From positions 23,950 through 87,949 of the forward strand of contig NZ_JAHTKP010000031.1 of NCBI RefSeq assembly GCF_019192735.1: a DNA stretch of 64,000 nt, in the 5' to 3' direction. The DNA is from Kitasatospora aureofaciens (lineage in GTDB: Bacteria; Actinomycetota; Actinomycetes; Streptomycetales; Streptomycetaceae). A program made the position numbers and the translations under genes. Every line of letters starts with the position of its first letter. Within the stretch, counting starts at the first letter, position 1. Below, in pieces: positions 40,175-48,335 of the stretch. The notes under the pieces were generated by a model. That model worked only from the letters and a program-made list of their open reading frames with translations. It had not been told where the DNA came from and made no database searches.

Positions 40175-42454
40175 TCAGCCTCCGTCGGACTGGTCGGGCG
40201 GCGTGGTGTCGTGCGGCCGGCCGGGGCCGGTGGTGGGGCGGCCGGGCTGCGGGCTGTTACCGGGCTGCGCGGTGCCGCTGGCGGAGCCGGACGGGCTGCC
40301 GCTCGGGTTGCCGGGGTCGCGCTTGGGCGGGTCCGGGATGTAGACGGTCGGGAACTCCTGCTCCGGCATGGTCTTCACCGCGTCGCTCATCGCCTGCTGC
40401 CAGATCGGCCCGGGGCCGGTCGCACCGAAGACCTCCTGCTGGTAGTGGCCACCGATCCGGATGTTCTTCATCGGCACCTTGGTGCCCGGGCTGCCCAGCC
40501 ACACCGAGGCGGCCAGGTTGCCCGTGTAGCCGCTGAACCAGGCCGACTTCTTCTCGTCGGTGGTACCGGTCTTGCCCGCGATCTGGCGGCCGTCGTCGAG
40601 GCCGAGGTCCTTGGCGGTGCCCTTCTCGGTGACGCCGAGCAGCACGGTGTTGATCACGTCGGCGGTGCTCTCGGACATCACCTGGCCGCATTTGGCGGGG
40701 GCCACCGGCACGTCCTTGCCGTCCACCGTGGTGATCCGGTTGATCGCGACCGGCGCGCAGTAGGAGCCGCGGGCGGCGAAGCTCGCGTACACGTTGGCCA
40801 TCACCAGCGGGCTGACCTCCTGGGTGCCGAGGCCCAGCGCGGGCACCTCCTGGAGCGGATCGCCACTGGCCTTGCCCGTCACGCCCAGCTTGCCGGCCAT
40901 CTGCTTGACCGCGCAGAGGCCGATCTCCTGCTCCATCTGCACGAAGTAGGTGTTGACCGAGAGGGCCATCGCCTCCTTGAGTTCGTAGGGGCCGACCTCC
41001 TTCGGGCTCTCGTTCGGGATGGTGCCTTCCTTCTTGCCCCTGCTCAGGTTCTTCCAGGTGCCGTCGCAGGTCTTCATCGCCGGCCAGTCCATGCGGTTGG
41101 GCGAGTCGTACCGCTGGGTGGGCGACAGCCCGGCCTCCAGGCCGGCGGCGGCCACGATGGGCTTGAAGTTGGAGCCGGGCTGGAAGCCGACGCCGCCGCC
41201 CATCGCCGCGTCCACGTTGTAGTTGACGACGGTCTGGTTCTTCTCCTTGTCGAGGCCGTACGGGCGGGTCTGGGCCATCGCGAGGATCTTGCCGGTGCCG
41301 GGTTCGACCATCGTCATCGCCGCCGACACCGGATCGGTGACGAACACCAGCTCGGAGACGGCCTTCTGGGCGGCGGCCTGCTTCTCCGGGTCCAGGGTGG
41401 TGTAGATGTTGAGGCCGCCCTGGTCCCAGAGCTTCTTGCGTTCGGCGGCGCTCTTGCCGAACGTCGGGTCCTGCTTGACGACATGGCGCACGTAGTCGCA
41501 GTAGAAGCCCATGCCCGCCCTGGCGGTGATGCAGCCGTTCTGCGGGTCGCGGTAGTTCAGCCCGAGCGGGGCGGCCTTGGCGTCCCTCGCCTGCTCCGGG
41601 GTGATGTGCTTGTTCTCCACCATCTTGTCGATGACGGTGTCCCGGCGCTTCTGCGCGGCCACCGGGTGCAGCTTCGGGTCGTACTGGGACGGGTTCTGCA
41701 CCAGCCCGGCGAGCATGGCCCCCTCGGGGAGGGTGAGGTCCTTGGCGTCCTTGCCGAAGTAGCGCTGGGAGGCCGCCTGGATGCCGTACGCCTGGTGCCC
41801 GTAGAAGGTGATGTTGAGGTAGTTGGTGAGGATCTGGTCCTTCGTCAGGTCCTCTTCCAGCTTGATGGCGTACTTGAGTTCCTGGATCTTGCGGCCGAGC
41901 GTCTTGCGCTGCGCCTCCGCCACGGCCACCGGGTCGTCGCCGGCCTTCTCGACGTTGACGTTCTTCACGTACTGCTGCGTCAGGGTGGACGCGCCCTGGA
42001 CGGTGGCGCCGCTCTCCGCGTTCTTGGTGATCGCCCGCAGGACGCCCTTGAGATCGACGGCGCCGTGCTCGTAGAAGCGGGCGTCCTCGATGTCCACCTG
42101 CGCCCGGCGCATCAGCGGCGACATCTGGTCGGCGGTGAGGACGGTGCGGTCGCGCTCGTAGACCTTGGCGATCAGGCCGCCCTTGGCGTCGAAGATCTGC
42201 GTCGCCTGGGTGAGCGGCGGGGCCTTGAAGTCGTCGGGTATGCTCTCGAAGCTCTCGGCGCCGTTCTTCGCCCCGAGCCCGACCGCGCCGGCCGCGGGCA
42301 GGACGATCCCCGCGAGCAGAACGCCCCCGAGCGCGCTGCAGCCGAGGAACTTGACCGTATGGCCCACCAGCCCGAGCGGGGTCTCACGGCGCCGCGGGCG
42401 CGGCTCCCAGGTGTCCCCCGGGCCAGGGGCAGGTATGCGGTTCTTCGGTGACAT
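40175..42454 (-). CDS. Class A penicillin-binding protein
   Basis: 759 residues. A cytoplasmic tail and one helix (LGGVLLAGIVLPAAGAVGLG) precede a GT51 glycosyltransferase domain with catalytic Glu123 in DIEDARFYEHGAVD, then GASTLTQQYVKN and YLNITFYGHQAYGIQAAS. The transpeptidase domain has the SxxK serine S428 (QPGSNFKP), SVN in ALSVNTYFVQ and KTG at K628 (AGKTGTTDEKKSAWFSG). A Pro/Ser/Gly tail ends the protein. Both enzymatic activities should be intact: it polymerises and cross-links peptidoglycan. ATG 42454 has a weak ribosome site. Nothing nearby suggests a sporulation-specific role. Confidence 0.95.
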   Translation of the reverse strand: MSPKNRIPAPGPGDTWEPRPRRRETPLGLVGHTVKFLGCSALGGVLLAGIVLPAAGAVGLGAKNGAESFESIPDDFKAPPLTQATQIFDAKGGLIAKVYERDRTVLTADQMSPLMRRAQVDIEDARFYEHGAVDLKGVLRAITKNAESGATVQGASTLTQQYVKNVNVEKAGDDPVAVAEAQRKTLGRKIQELKYAIKLEEDLTKDQILTNYLNITFYGHQAYGIQAASQRYFGKDAKDLTLPEGAMLAGLVQNPSQYDPKLHPVAAQKRRDTVIDKMVENKHITPEQARDAKAAPLGLNYRDPQNGCITARAGMGFYCDYVRHVVKQDPTFGKSAAERKKLWDQGGLNIYTTLDPEKQAAAQKAVSELVFVTDPVSAAMTMVEPGTGKILAMAQTRPYGLDKEKNQTVVNYNVDAAMGGGVGFQPGSNFKPIVAAAGLEAGLSPTQRYDSPNRMDWPAMKTCDGTWKNLSRGKKEGTIPNESPKEVGPYELKEAMALSVNTYFVQMEQEIGLCAVKQMAGKLGVTGKASGDPLQEVPALGLGTQEVSPLVMANVYASFAARGSYCAPVAINRITTVDGKDVPVAPAKCGQVMSESTADVINTVLLGVTEKGTAKDLGLDDGRQIAGKTGTTDEKKSAWFSGYTGNLAASVWLGSPGTKVPMKNIRIGGHYQQEVFGATGPGPIWQQAMSDAVKTMPEQEFPTVYIPDPPKRDPGNPSGSPSGSASGTAQPGNSPQPGRPTTGPGRPHDTTPPDQSDGG

Positions 42455-42564
42455 AGCTGGAACACTACGTCCGCGAAAAGCCCACAGGGGACGGGTGTTG
42501 GCCGAGCTTTGTCACAAATCCGCGACAAGTTCGACTCATTCCCGCCGATCGGACGGGTGATCGG

Positions 42565-42607
42565 GGCGGGGTCAAGGGCCGTTCGTTTACGGCCGGTTGG
42601 CCCCGCC
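42565..42607. terminator. Two-tier hairpin after the TAP-type peptidase gene
   Basis: GGCGGGG (42565-42571) pairs with CCCCGCC (42601-42607) and, inside, GGCCGT (42577-42582) pairs with ACGGCC (42589-42594). It lies 40 bases past the stop of the leftward peptidase gene. Confidence 0.6.
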
Positions 42608-42646
42608 GCCGGTCGTGCGGGTCAGCCGGCGCCGGTCCGTTCTGGG

Positions 42647-44185
42647 TCAGCCGGCCGGGCAGGAGATGTCGTCGGCCGGGCGGCGGCCGGTGACCAGGAA
42701 GTCCGTCACCACGGCGTCACCGCACGGGTTTCCGTTGGCGACGTAGACGTCGTGGCCGCCGGAGTCGACCGTCACCGTGCGGGCGCGGTCGCCGAAGGCG
42801 CGGCGGAGGTTGAGGGCGCCCCGGTAGGGGGTGGCGGGGTCGCGGAGGTTCTGGGCGAGGAGGATGTTCGCCGGGCCCCGGTCGGTGACCCGGACCGGGG
42901 GCTCGGCCGGGGCGAACGGCCAGAACGCGCAGGGCATCACGTTGACCGGCATGCCGGCGGTGAGCGGGCGGGCGGCGCGGTCGGCCGCGACGTCCTTGGT
43001 GTAGGCGGCCGGGTCGGTGGGCCAGGTGACGTCGTTGCAGAGGGTGCCGACGGAGACGGCGATCGTGTTCTGGACGGCCTGCTCGGGCGGCGCGACCGGT
43101 GTGGGCAGCGGGCGGCGGCCGAGGCCGGCCAGCATCAGGCGGGCGAGGTCGGGGAACTTCGCGTCCGCGTAGAGGCTTTCCAGCATGGTCTCGCGCAGCA
43201 CGTTGCCGTTCAGCTCGGCCGGGTTCGCCCCGGGCCAGGGCAGGGGCGTGCGGTCCAGGCGGGCGGCGAGGTCGAGGAAGAGCGGGCGGACCTCCTCGGG
43301 GGTGTCCGCGACGCGGTCCGGATTACGGGGATCCGCGGCCCACTTGGCGAAGTCCGGGAAGCGGTCCTCGGCGCCCTGGCCGAAGTTGGCGAGCCAGCCG
43401 CGCTCGACCCTCGACGGGTCCGGGTCGTCGTTGCTGTCGAGCACGATCCGGTCGGTGTGCCCGGGGAACATCGTGGCGTAGACGGCGCCCGCATAGGTGC
43501 CGTACGAGGTGCCCCAGGCGGAGAGGCGGCGCTCGCCGAGGTCCTGGCGGATCCGGTCGATGTCGCGGGCCTCGTTGCGGGTGGAGATGCTGCGCAGCAC
43601 CGGGCCGCCGTTGCGGGCGCAGGTCTCGGCGACCCGGCGGGCGGTGGCGAGGTTCTCGTCGATCGAGCCGTCTGCGGCGGGCCAGGGGCGCAGCTTGACC
43701 ATCGCGAGGTCGGGCGTGTCCAGGCCACAGCTGACCGGGGTGGAGCGGCCGACGCCGCGCGGGTCGAAGCCGACCAGGTCGTAGCGGTCGAGGACGGACT
43801 GCGGGAGGCGCTTTGCCGCGCTGGTGGGGACGTCCAGGCCGGAGCCGCCGGGGCCACCGGGGATGGTCAGCAGGACACCGTGGCGCAGGCCGGGCCGGGC
43901 GGCGGGGATCCGGGAGATGGCGAGGGTGATCTGTTCGCCGTGCGGGTCGGCGTAGTCGAGCGGGACGGTGAGCGTGGCGCACTGCTGGCGGGGGTCGGTC
44001 TTGCCCTCGCAGGCCGTCCACGTGAGGTGGTCGCCTTCCCGGCTCGCTGCGGCGGCGGGCAGGGCGGTGAGGACGGTGAGGGCGAGCGCGGCGGCGGTGG
44101 CGGCCGCGGCGGTGCGGTTGATGTTCGGCTCGGTATTCGGCTCGGTATTCGGCGTGGTCTTCGTCTTCGGCTTCGTCTTCGACAT
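42647..44185 (-). CDS. Secreted TAP-type tripeptidyl aminopeptidase/alpha-beta hydrolase
   Basis: 512 residues from ATG 44185. A Lys/Thr/Pro-repeat N-terminus (KTKPKTKTTPNTEPNTEPN) precedes a signal helix (AAAATAAALALTVLTALPAAAAS). The hydrolase fold shows the oxyanion region LLTIPGGPGGSGLD, DPRGVG, and nucleophile S227 in AWGTSYGTYAG. The C-terminal TAP domain has the acid in ILLAQNLRDPATPYRGA and the His in VDSGGHDVY. The DxxTP-C-terminal pattern is the mark of Streptomyces secreted tripeptidyl aminopeptidases. The extended repeat before the signal peptide is unusual; secretion should be checked. Confidence 0.9.
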   Translation of the reverse strand: MSKTKPKTKTTPNTEPNTEPNINRTAAAATAAALALTVLTALPAAAASREGDHLTWTACEGKTDPRQQCATLTVPLDYADPHGEQITLAISRIPAARPGLRHGVLLTIPGGPGGSGLDVPTSAAKRLPQSVLDRYDLVGFDPRGVGRSTPVSCGLDTPDLAMVKLRPWPAADGSIDENLATARRVAETCARNGGPVLRSISTRNEARDIDRIRQDLGERRLSAWGTSYGTYAGAVYATMFPGHTDRIVLDSNDDPDPSRVERGWLANFGQGAEDRFPDFAKWAADPRNPDRVADTPEEVRPLFLDLAARLDRTPLPWPGANPAELNGNVLRETMLESLYADAKFPDLARLMLAGLGRRPLPTPVAPPEQAVQNTIAVSVGTLCNDVTWPTDPAAYTKDVAADRAARPLTAGMPVNVMPCAFWPFAPAEPPVRVTDRGPANILLAQNLRDPATPYRGALNLRRAFGDRARTVTVDSGGHDVYVANGNPCGDAVVTDFLVTGRRPADDISCPAG

Positions 44186-44409
44186 GGTCAGAATTCTTCG
44201 CCGGACCGTCACTTGATCCCATCCGGCCAGCGGGCCGGTCGCCGGTAGGGTAATCCCCCGCCCGTCGGGTGTACCGCACTCCCCCTTCGCCCGGTGGATC
44301 CGGCACGCCCACGGGTTGGTCACTGCGGCGGTCCGGCCGGTCCGGCGCCGATGATTTCGGGGGGCTGCGGTGCGCGTGGGCAGCCGTGCGACCGCTGAGG
44401 AGGCGTGAG

Positions 44410-45666
44410 GTGGACGAAGGGAAGCACGGGGACGGCGACCGGCACGGGGGTCCCGAGCCCGCGGCGCACGTACACGCGCACGGGCCGGCGGCGCCCGTCT
44501 CCGCCCATCTGCGCAAGGTCATCGCGGCCGTGCTGATCCCGTTCGCGGTGGCCGTCGTGGTCGGCCTGGCGGTGCTCTGGCCGGGCGGGGTGCCCGCGCA
44601 CCCGCGCACCGGCGTCGGGTTCGACCAGCAGATCCAGCACGGCCGGGTCACCAAGGTCCAGGAGCTGCCGTGCAGCGCCGTCAACCCCGCCGACCAGGGG
44701 ACCTGCCAGCAGGACACCGTCGAGGTGACCACGGGGCCGGACAAGGGCCGCGCGTTCACGATCGTCGTCCACCCGAGCGAGCCGCGGCACTACGGCGTGG
44801 GCGAGCAGGTCGTCCTGACGTACGCGCCGGACGCCCCGCCGGACCTGCAGTACAGCGTGGTCGACGTCGACCGGAACCTGCCGATGGGGGTGCTCGCGGG
44901 CGTCTTCGCGGTGGCCGTGGTCGCCGTCGGGCGCTGGCGCGGGCTGGCCGCGCTGGTCGCGCTCGCGATCAGCTTCGCGGTGCTGTCGCTGTTCATCCTG
45001 CCCGCCATCCTGCGCGGCTCGGACCCGCTGCTGGTGGCCATCGTCGGGGCCAGCGCGATCATGCTGATCGCGCTCTACCTGTGCCACGGCCTCTCCGCCC
45101 GCACCTCGGTGGCGGTGCTCGGCACGCTCGTCTCGCTGGTCCTGATCGGCGTGCTGAGCCTGGTCTTCGCGGGCTGGGCGCACCTGACCGGCAACACCTC
45201 CGAGGAGACCGGGCTGGTCCACGACCTGTATCCGGGCATCCAGATCCGCGGCCTGCTGCTGGCCGGGTTCGTCATCGGCTCGCTCGGCGTGCTCTTCGAC
45301 GTGACGGTCACCCAGACCTCCGCGATCTGGGAGCTGCACGCGGCCGACCCGGGCATGGGCGCGCGCAAGCTCTACCGGACCGGGATGCGGATCGGCCGCG
45401 ACCACATCGCGTCCACCGTCAACACCCTGGTGCTCGCCTACGCGGGCGCGGCGCTGCCGCTGCTCCTGCTGTTCTCGATCGCGCACCGGGACGTGTTCGC
45501 GGTGGCCACCAGCGAGTTGGTGGCCGAGGAGATCGCGCGCACGCTGGTGGGCAGCATCGGGCTCGTCGCCTCGGTGCCGGTGACCACCGCGCTGGCCGCA
45601 CTGATCGCCGCGGCCGACCACCCCGCGGCCGGGGCGAGCCGCCACGGCAGGCACCGGCACGCTTGA
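44410..45666 (+). CDS. YibE/F-family membrane protein
   Basis: 418 residues from GTG 44410 (GAGGAGG upstream). His-rich cytoplasmic start (HVHAHGPAAPVSAHL), helix 1 (VIAAVLIPFAVAVVVGLAVLWPGG), an outside domain of about 130 residues (VTKVQELPCSAV...TIVVHPSEPRHYGVGEQVVL), then seven or so helices with the YibE/F signature (RWRGLAALVALAISFAVLSLFILPAIL, GNTSEETGLVHDLYPGIQIRGLLLAG, FDVTVTQTSAIWEL, DHIASTVNTLVLAYAGAALPLLLLF). These membrane proteins are conserved in Firmicutes and Actinobacteria; function unclear. Confidence 0.88.
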   Translation: MDEGKHGDGDRHGGPEPAAHVHAHGPAAPVSAHLRKVIAAVLIPFAVAVVVGLAVLWPGGVPAHPRTGVGFDQQIQHGRVTKVQELPCSAVNPADQGTCQQDTVEVTTGPDKGRAFTIVVHPSEPRHYGVGEQVVLTYAPDAPPDLQYSVVDVDRNLPMGVLAGVFAVAVVAVGRWRGLAALVALAISFAVLSLFILPAILRGSDPLLVAIVGASAIMLIALYLCHGLSARTSVAVLGTLVSLVLIGVLSLVFAGWAHLTGNTSEETGLVHDLYPGIQIRGLLLAGFVIGSLGVLFDVTVTQTSAIWELHAADPGMGARKLYRTGMRIGRDHIASTVNTLVLAYAGAALPLLLLFSIAHRDVFAVATSELVAEEIARTLVGSIGLVASVPVTTALAALIAAADHPAAGASRHGRHRHA

Positions 45667-45674
45667 CCGGCGGG

Positions 45675-46100
45675 TCAGAGACCGAGCAGGGCCGGGTCCG
45701 AGGCCAGGGCGCGCAGCGGTTCGCGCGGGTCGGCGACCAGCCGCCGGGCCGTCAGGTCGAGGATGCCGCCCACGCCGATGAGCTCGGCCGCGAGCACCCC
45801 GTCGGTGCGGGTGATGCGCTGCACCACCTGGAAGGTCTTGCCGTCCCCCCACACGAACGCGCAGCTCACGTCCACCGTGTCGCCCGCGCGCAGCTCGCGC
45901 AGGTACTTCAAGGTGGTCTCCAGCACCACCGGGCCCACGCCCTTGGCGACCAGGTCGGCCTGGCGGATGCCGGCGGCCTGGAGGTACTCCCAGCGGGCGT
46001 GCTCGGCGTACTGGAGGTAAACCGCCTGGTTGAGGTGGCCCTGGGTGTCGGTCTCGTATCCGCGCACGGTGACGCGCGTGGTGAAGTCCTGATCGGTCAT
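45675..46100 (-). CDS. Hotdog-fold acyl-CoA thioesterase
   Basis: 141 residues from ATG 46100. The 4HBT pattern is clear: YETDTQGHLNQAVYLQYAEHARWEYL (Asp and His before Asn in the active-site helix), then GPVVLETTLKYLRELRAGDTVDVSCAFVWGDGKTFQVVQRI. It fits short-chain acyl-CoA thioesterases of the FadM/YbgC type. It may share a transcript with the HAD gene 48 bases upstream, which has the same direction. Confidence 0.88.
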   Translation of the reverse strand: MTDQDFTTRVTVRGYETDTQGHLNQAVYLQYAEHARWEYLQAAGIRQADLVAKGVGPVVLETTLKYLRELRAGDTVDVSCAFVWGDGKTFQVVQRITRTDGVLAAELIGVGGILDLTARRLVADPREPLRALASDPALLGL

Positions 46101-46148
46101 GGTCCGCACGCTACTCCGGAGGCCCCTGGGGACACTGCGTGGCGTGCG

Positions 46149-46841
46149 TCACGGCAGCAGGTCCAGGAGCGGGGTGAGACCGGCCGGGCGGAGGTCCACC
46201 GGCAGGTGCTCGACGGGGTGGAACGCGCAGCCGAGGGCGGTCGCGCCGCCGTCGCAGGTGCGGTCGTCGCCGACCATCAGCACGTCGGCCGGGGCCAGGC
46301 CGAGCTGCTTGCAGGCCGCCTCGAAGATCGCCGGGGCGGGCTTCTGGGCGCCGACCTCGACGGACAGGACGTATACGTCGACGAGGTCGTCCAGGCCGTG
46401 CTCGCGGAAGATCGGGCGGAGGTCCCAGCCGATGTTGCTGACCACGGCCACGGGGATGCCGCGGCGGCGCAGCTCGCGCAGCGTCGGCCCGGTGTCCGGG
46501 TACGGCTGCCAGCTGGCCGGCGCCATGTGCGTCTCGTAGAGGGCGTCCACGTCGAGGCCGACGGGCGGCTCGGCCGCGCGGGCCAGCGTGGTGTAGGCGG
46601 CCCGGTGCAGCTCCGCGCTCAAGTCCCGGACCTGCCAGGCCTCCTGGACGTCCACCGGGATCCGGCGCGGCGCCGCACCACCGGGCAGGGCGCCGAACTC
46701 CTCCAGCCGGGCGACCAGTTCGGCCCGCTCGCGGCCGTCCAGCGCGAGGCCGGTGGAGGCGGTGTGGGCGTCGAGCCACTGTGCGGTCGACGTGACGCGG
46801 AAGAGCGTGCCGGAGAAGTCGAACATCACACCTTTGATCAC
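46149..46841 (-). CDS. HAD-superfamily hydrolase with DxSGT motif
   Basis: 230 residues from GTG 46841. A HAD core with cap insertion (about residues 20-95). Motif I is MFDFSGTLFRV: the nucleophile Asp8 is present, but the usual second Asp (DxDGT), the general acid/base of phosphatases, is Ser. Motif II Ser is in VAVVSNIGWDL, motif III Lys in EVGAQKPAPAIF and motif IV DVLMVGDDRTCDGGATALGC. Other FDFSGTL HADs exist in actinobacteria. Substitution may mean a changed or no phosphatase activity. Confidence 0.86.
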   Translation of the reverse strand: MIKGVMFDFSGTLFRVTSTAQWLDAHTASTGLALDGRERAELVARLEEFGALPGGAAPRRIPVDVQEAWQVRDLSAELHRAAYTTLARAAEPPVGLDVDALYETHMAPASWQPYPDTGPTLRELRRRGIPVAVVSNIGWDLRPIFREHGLDDLVDVYVLSVEVGAQKPAPAIFEAACKQLGLAPADVLMVGDDRTCDGGATALGCAFHPVEHLPVDLRPAGLTPLLDLLP

Positions 46842-47018
46842 GCCGCCGAGCCTACCCGGACACCTCAACGGCCCGGCCGGGCCGGGGCAGTCCGACGGCA
46901 GACGTTCAGCAGGCCGCCACCTGGGCAGCGGCCGCCGGGCGAGGCGGGGACGCCACCTCCCGGGCAGTGGCTGGGGCGCGGCGCGGGGGATCCGCGACGG
47001 GTGGCCTGCCTGCGGGGC

Positions 47019-47786
47019 CTACGGGAGGGTGAGGATCTGCGGGCCGTCCTCGGTGATGGCGACGGTGTGCTCGATGTGGGCGGCGCGGGTGCCGTCGGAG
47101 GTTCGGAGGGTCCAGCCGTCGGGGTCGGTGCGGTGGTCGTCGCGGCCGCCGGCGGCGAGCATCGGCTCGATGGCCAGCACCAGGCCCGGGCGCAGCGGGT
47201 AGCCCCGGCCCGGGCGGCCGTCGTTGGGCACGTGCGGGTCCTCGTGCATGCTCCGGCCGATGCCGTGCCCGCCGAAACCCTCCGGCAGGCCGTAGCGGCC
47301 CGCCCGGGCGACGGTGCCGACCGCGTGCGCGATGTCGCCGGTCCGGTTGCCGACCACGGCGGCGGCGATCCCGGCCTCCAGGGCGCGGCGGGTGGCGTCG
47401 ATCAGCGCCTCGTCCTCGGGGCGGGCGGTGCCGACGGTGAAGCTGACGGCCGAGTCGCCCGCCCAGCCGTCGAGGACGGCGCCGCAGTCGATGCTGACGA
47501 GGTCGCCGTCGCGCAGCCGGTAGCCGTCCGGGATGCCGTGCACCACGGCGTCGTTGACGGAGGCGCAGATGACCGCCGGGAACGGCACGGGGGCGAAGGA
47601 GGGCCGGTAGCCGAGGAAGGGGGACGTCGCCCCGGCCGTCCGCAGCACGCCCCGCGCGACCTCGTCCAGCTCCAGCAGGCTGACCCCGACCGCCGCTTCG
47701 GCCCGCACGGCGGCCAGCGCCCGGGCGACCACGCGGCCGGCCTCGCGCATCGCGGCGAGGGCGGTGTCCGACTTGAGTTCGACCAT
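47019..47786 (-). CDS. map: Type I methionine aminopeptidase
   Basis: 255 residues; ATG 47786 with AAAGGA ahead. The enzyme removes N-terminal methionine from new proteins. Metal ligands are visible: Asp in SIDCGAVLDGWAGDSAVSF (two Asp), His in GFGGHGIGRSMHEDPHV, Glu in LAIEPMLAAGG and Glu in HIEHTVAI, and the substrate His in DAVVHGIPDG. It lacks the N-terminal zinc-finger extension. It lies away from ribosomal genes, so it is probably a second copy. A TA-rich patch of unusual composition lies upstream. Confidence 0.93.
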   Translation of the reverse strand: MVELKSDTALAAMREAGRVVARALAAVRAEAAVGVSLLELDEVARGVLRTAGATSPFLGYRPSFAPVPFPAVICASVNDAVVHGIPDGYRLRDGDLVSIDCGAVLDGWAGDSAVSFTVGTARPEDEALIDATRRALEAGIAAAVVGNRTGDIAHAVGTVARAGRYGLPEGFGGHGIGRSMHEDPHVPNDGRPGRGYPLRPGLVLAIEPMLAAGGRDDHRTDPDGWTLRTSDGTRAAHIEHTVAITEDGPQILTLP

Positions 47787-47804
47787 GGTGATCCGGCGTC
47801 CTTT

Positions 47805-47838
47805 CGATCTCCAATTCTTATACCGGTATTTGTATCAC
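47805..47838 (-). promoter_or_regulatory. AT-rich promoter region of the methionine aminopeptidase gene
   Basis: Contains the perfect palindrome ATACCGGTAT (47820-47829) flanked by TATAAG and ACAAAT (minus strand TACAAATACCGGTATAAG). In otherwise GC-rich DNA this is a strong promoter or operator candidate, 34-43 bases before the map start codon. The neighbouring XRE protein could bind it. Confidence 0.5.
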
Positions 47839-47987
47839 GGTCGGGATGGTGGGTGATGCCCGCTCGCCGCGGGAAGCTCGGGCGGGGGCGGGGGCGGGCA
47901 GCGGCGGGGGCGCCGTCGCGGGGAAGCGGGAAGGGCGTGTGGGCGGCAGCCGGGACGCCGGGGCGTCGACTTCTCGCGGGTAGGGCC

Positions 47988-48000
47988 TAGGATCGACAGC
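47988..48000 (+). promoter_or_regulatory. Leaderless promoter of the XRE regulator
   Basis: TAGGAT (47988-47993) lies seven bases before ATG 48001, as in leaderless actinobacterial messages where transcription begins at the ATG. No ribosome site is present. A -35 candidate is GTCGAC near 47965. Confidence 0.45.
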
Positions 48001-48270
48001 ATGGTGAGGACTCCGCTGACCCCGTGGGAGCGCGAGCGCGGGGAGCGCTTCGGTGCGCTGCTTCGGGACGCGCGTGGTGGGCGCAGCATGGTCGAGGTGG
48101 CCGCTGCGGCGGGGGTCTCGGCGGAGACGCTGCGCAAGATCGAGACGGGCCGGGCGCCGACGCCGTCGTTCTTCACCATCGCCGCGCTCGCGTTCGCGCT
48201 CGATCTGTCGCTGGACGAACTCGCCGCCGCCTGCGCGCTGCCGGACGACGGCCAGGCGCTCTCCGCGTAG
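48001..48270 (+). CDS. XRE/Cro-family helix-turn-helix regulator
   Basis: 89 residues from ATG 48001. A single XRE domain: GERFGALLRDARGGRSMVEVAAAAGVSAETLRKIETGRAPTPSFFTIAALAFALDLSLDELAAAC. The recognition helix (SAETLRKIETGR) is complete. There is no extra ligand domain. It is divergent from the methionine aminopeptidase gene with 214 bases between and may control it; this is inference from arrangement. Confidence 0.86.
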   Translation: MVRTPLTPWERERGERFGALLRDARGGRSMVEVAAAAGVSAETLRKIETGRAPTPSFFTIAALAFALDLSLDELAAACALPDDGQALSA

Positions 48271-48288
48271 CACGGGAACGACGCGAAA

Positions 48289-48317
48289 GCCCGCCCGGTG
48301 TGCTGCACCGGGCGGGC
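48289..48317. terminator. Hairpin between the XRE and ABC-transporter genes
   Basis: GCCCGCCCGGTG (48289-48300) pairs perfectly with 48306-48317 over a 5-base loop TGCTG. It lies between convergent genes. Confidence 0.85.
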
Positions 48318-48335
48318 GGATTCACGGCGAAGCGA

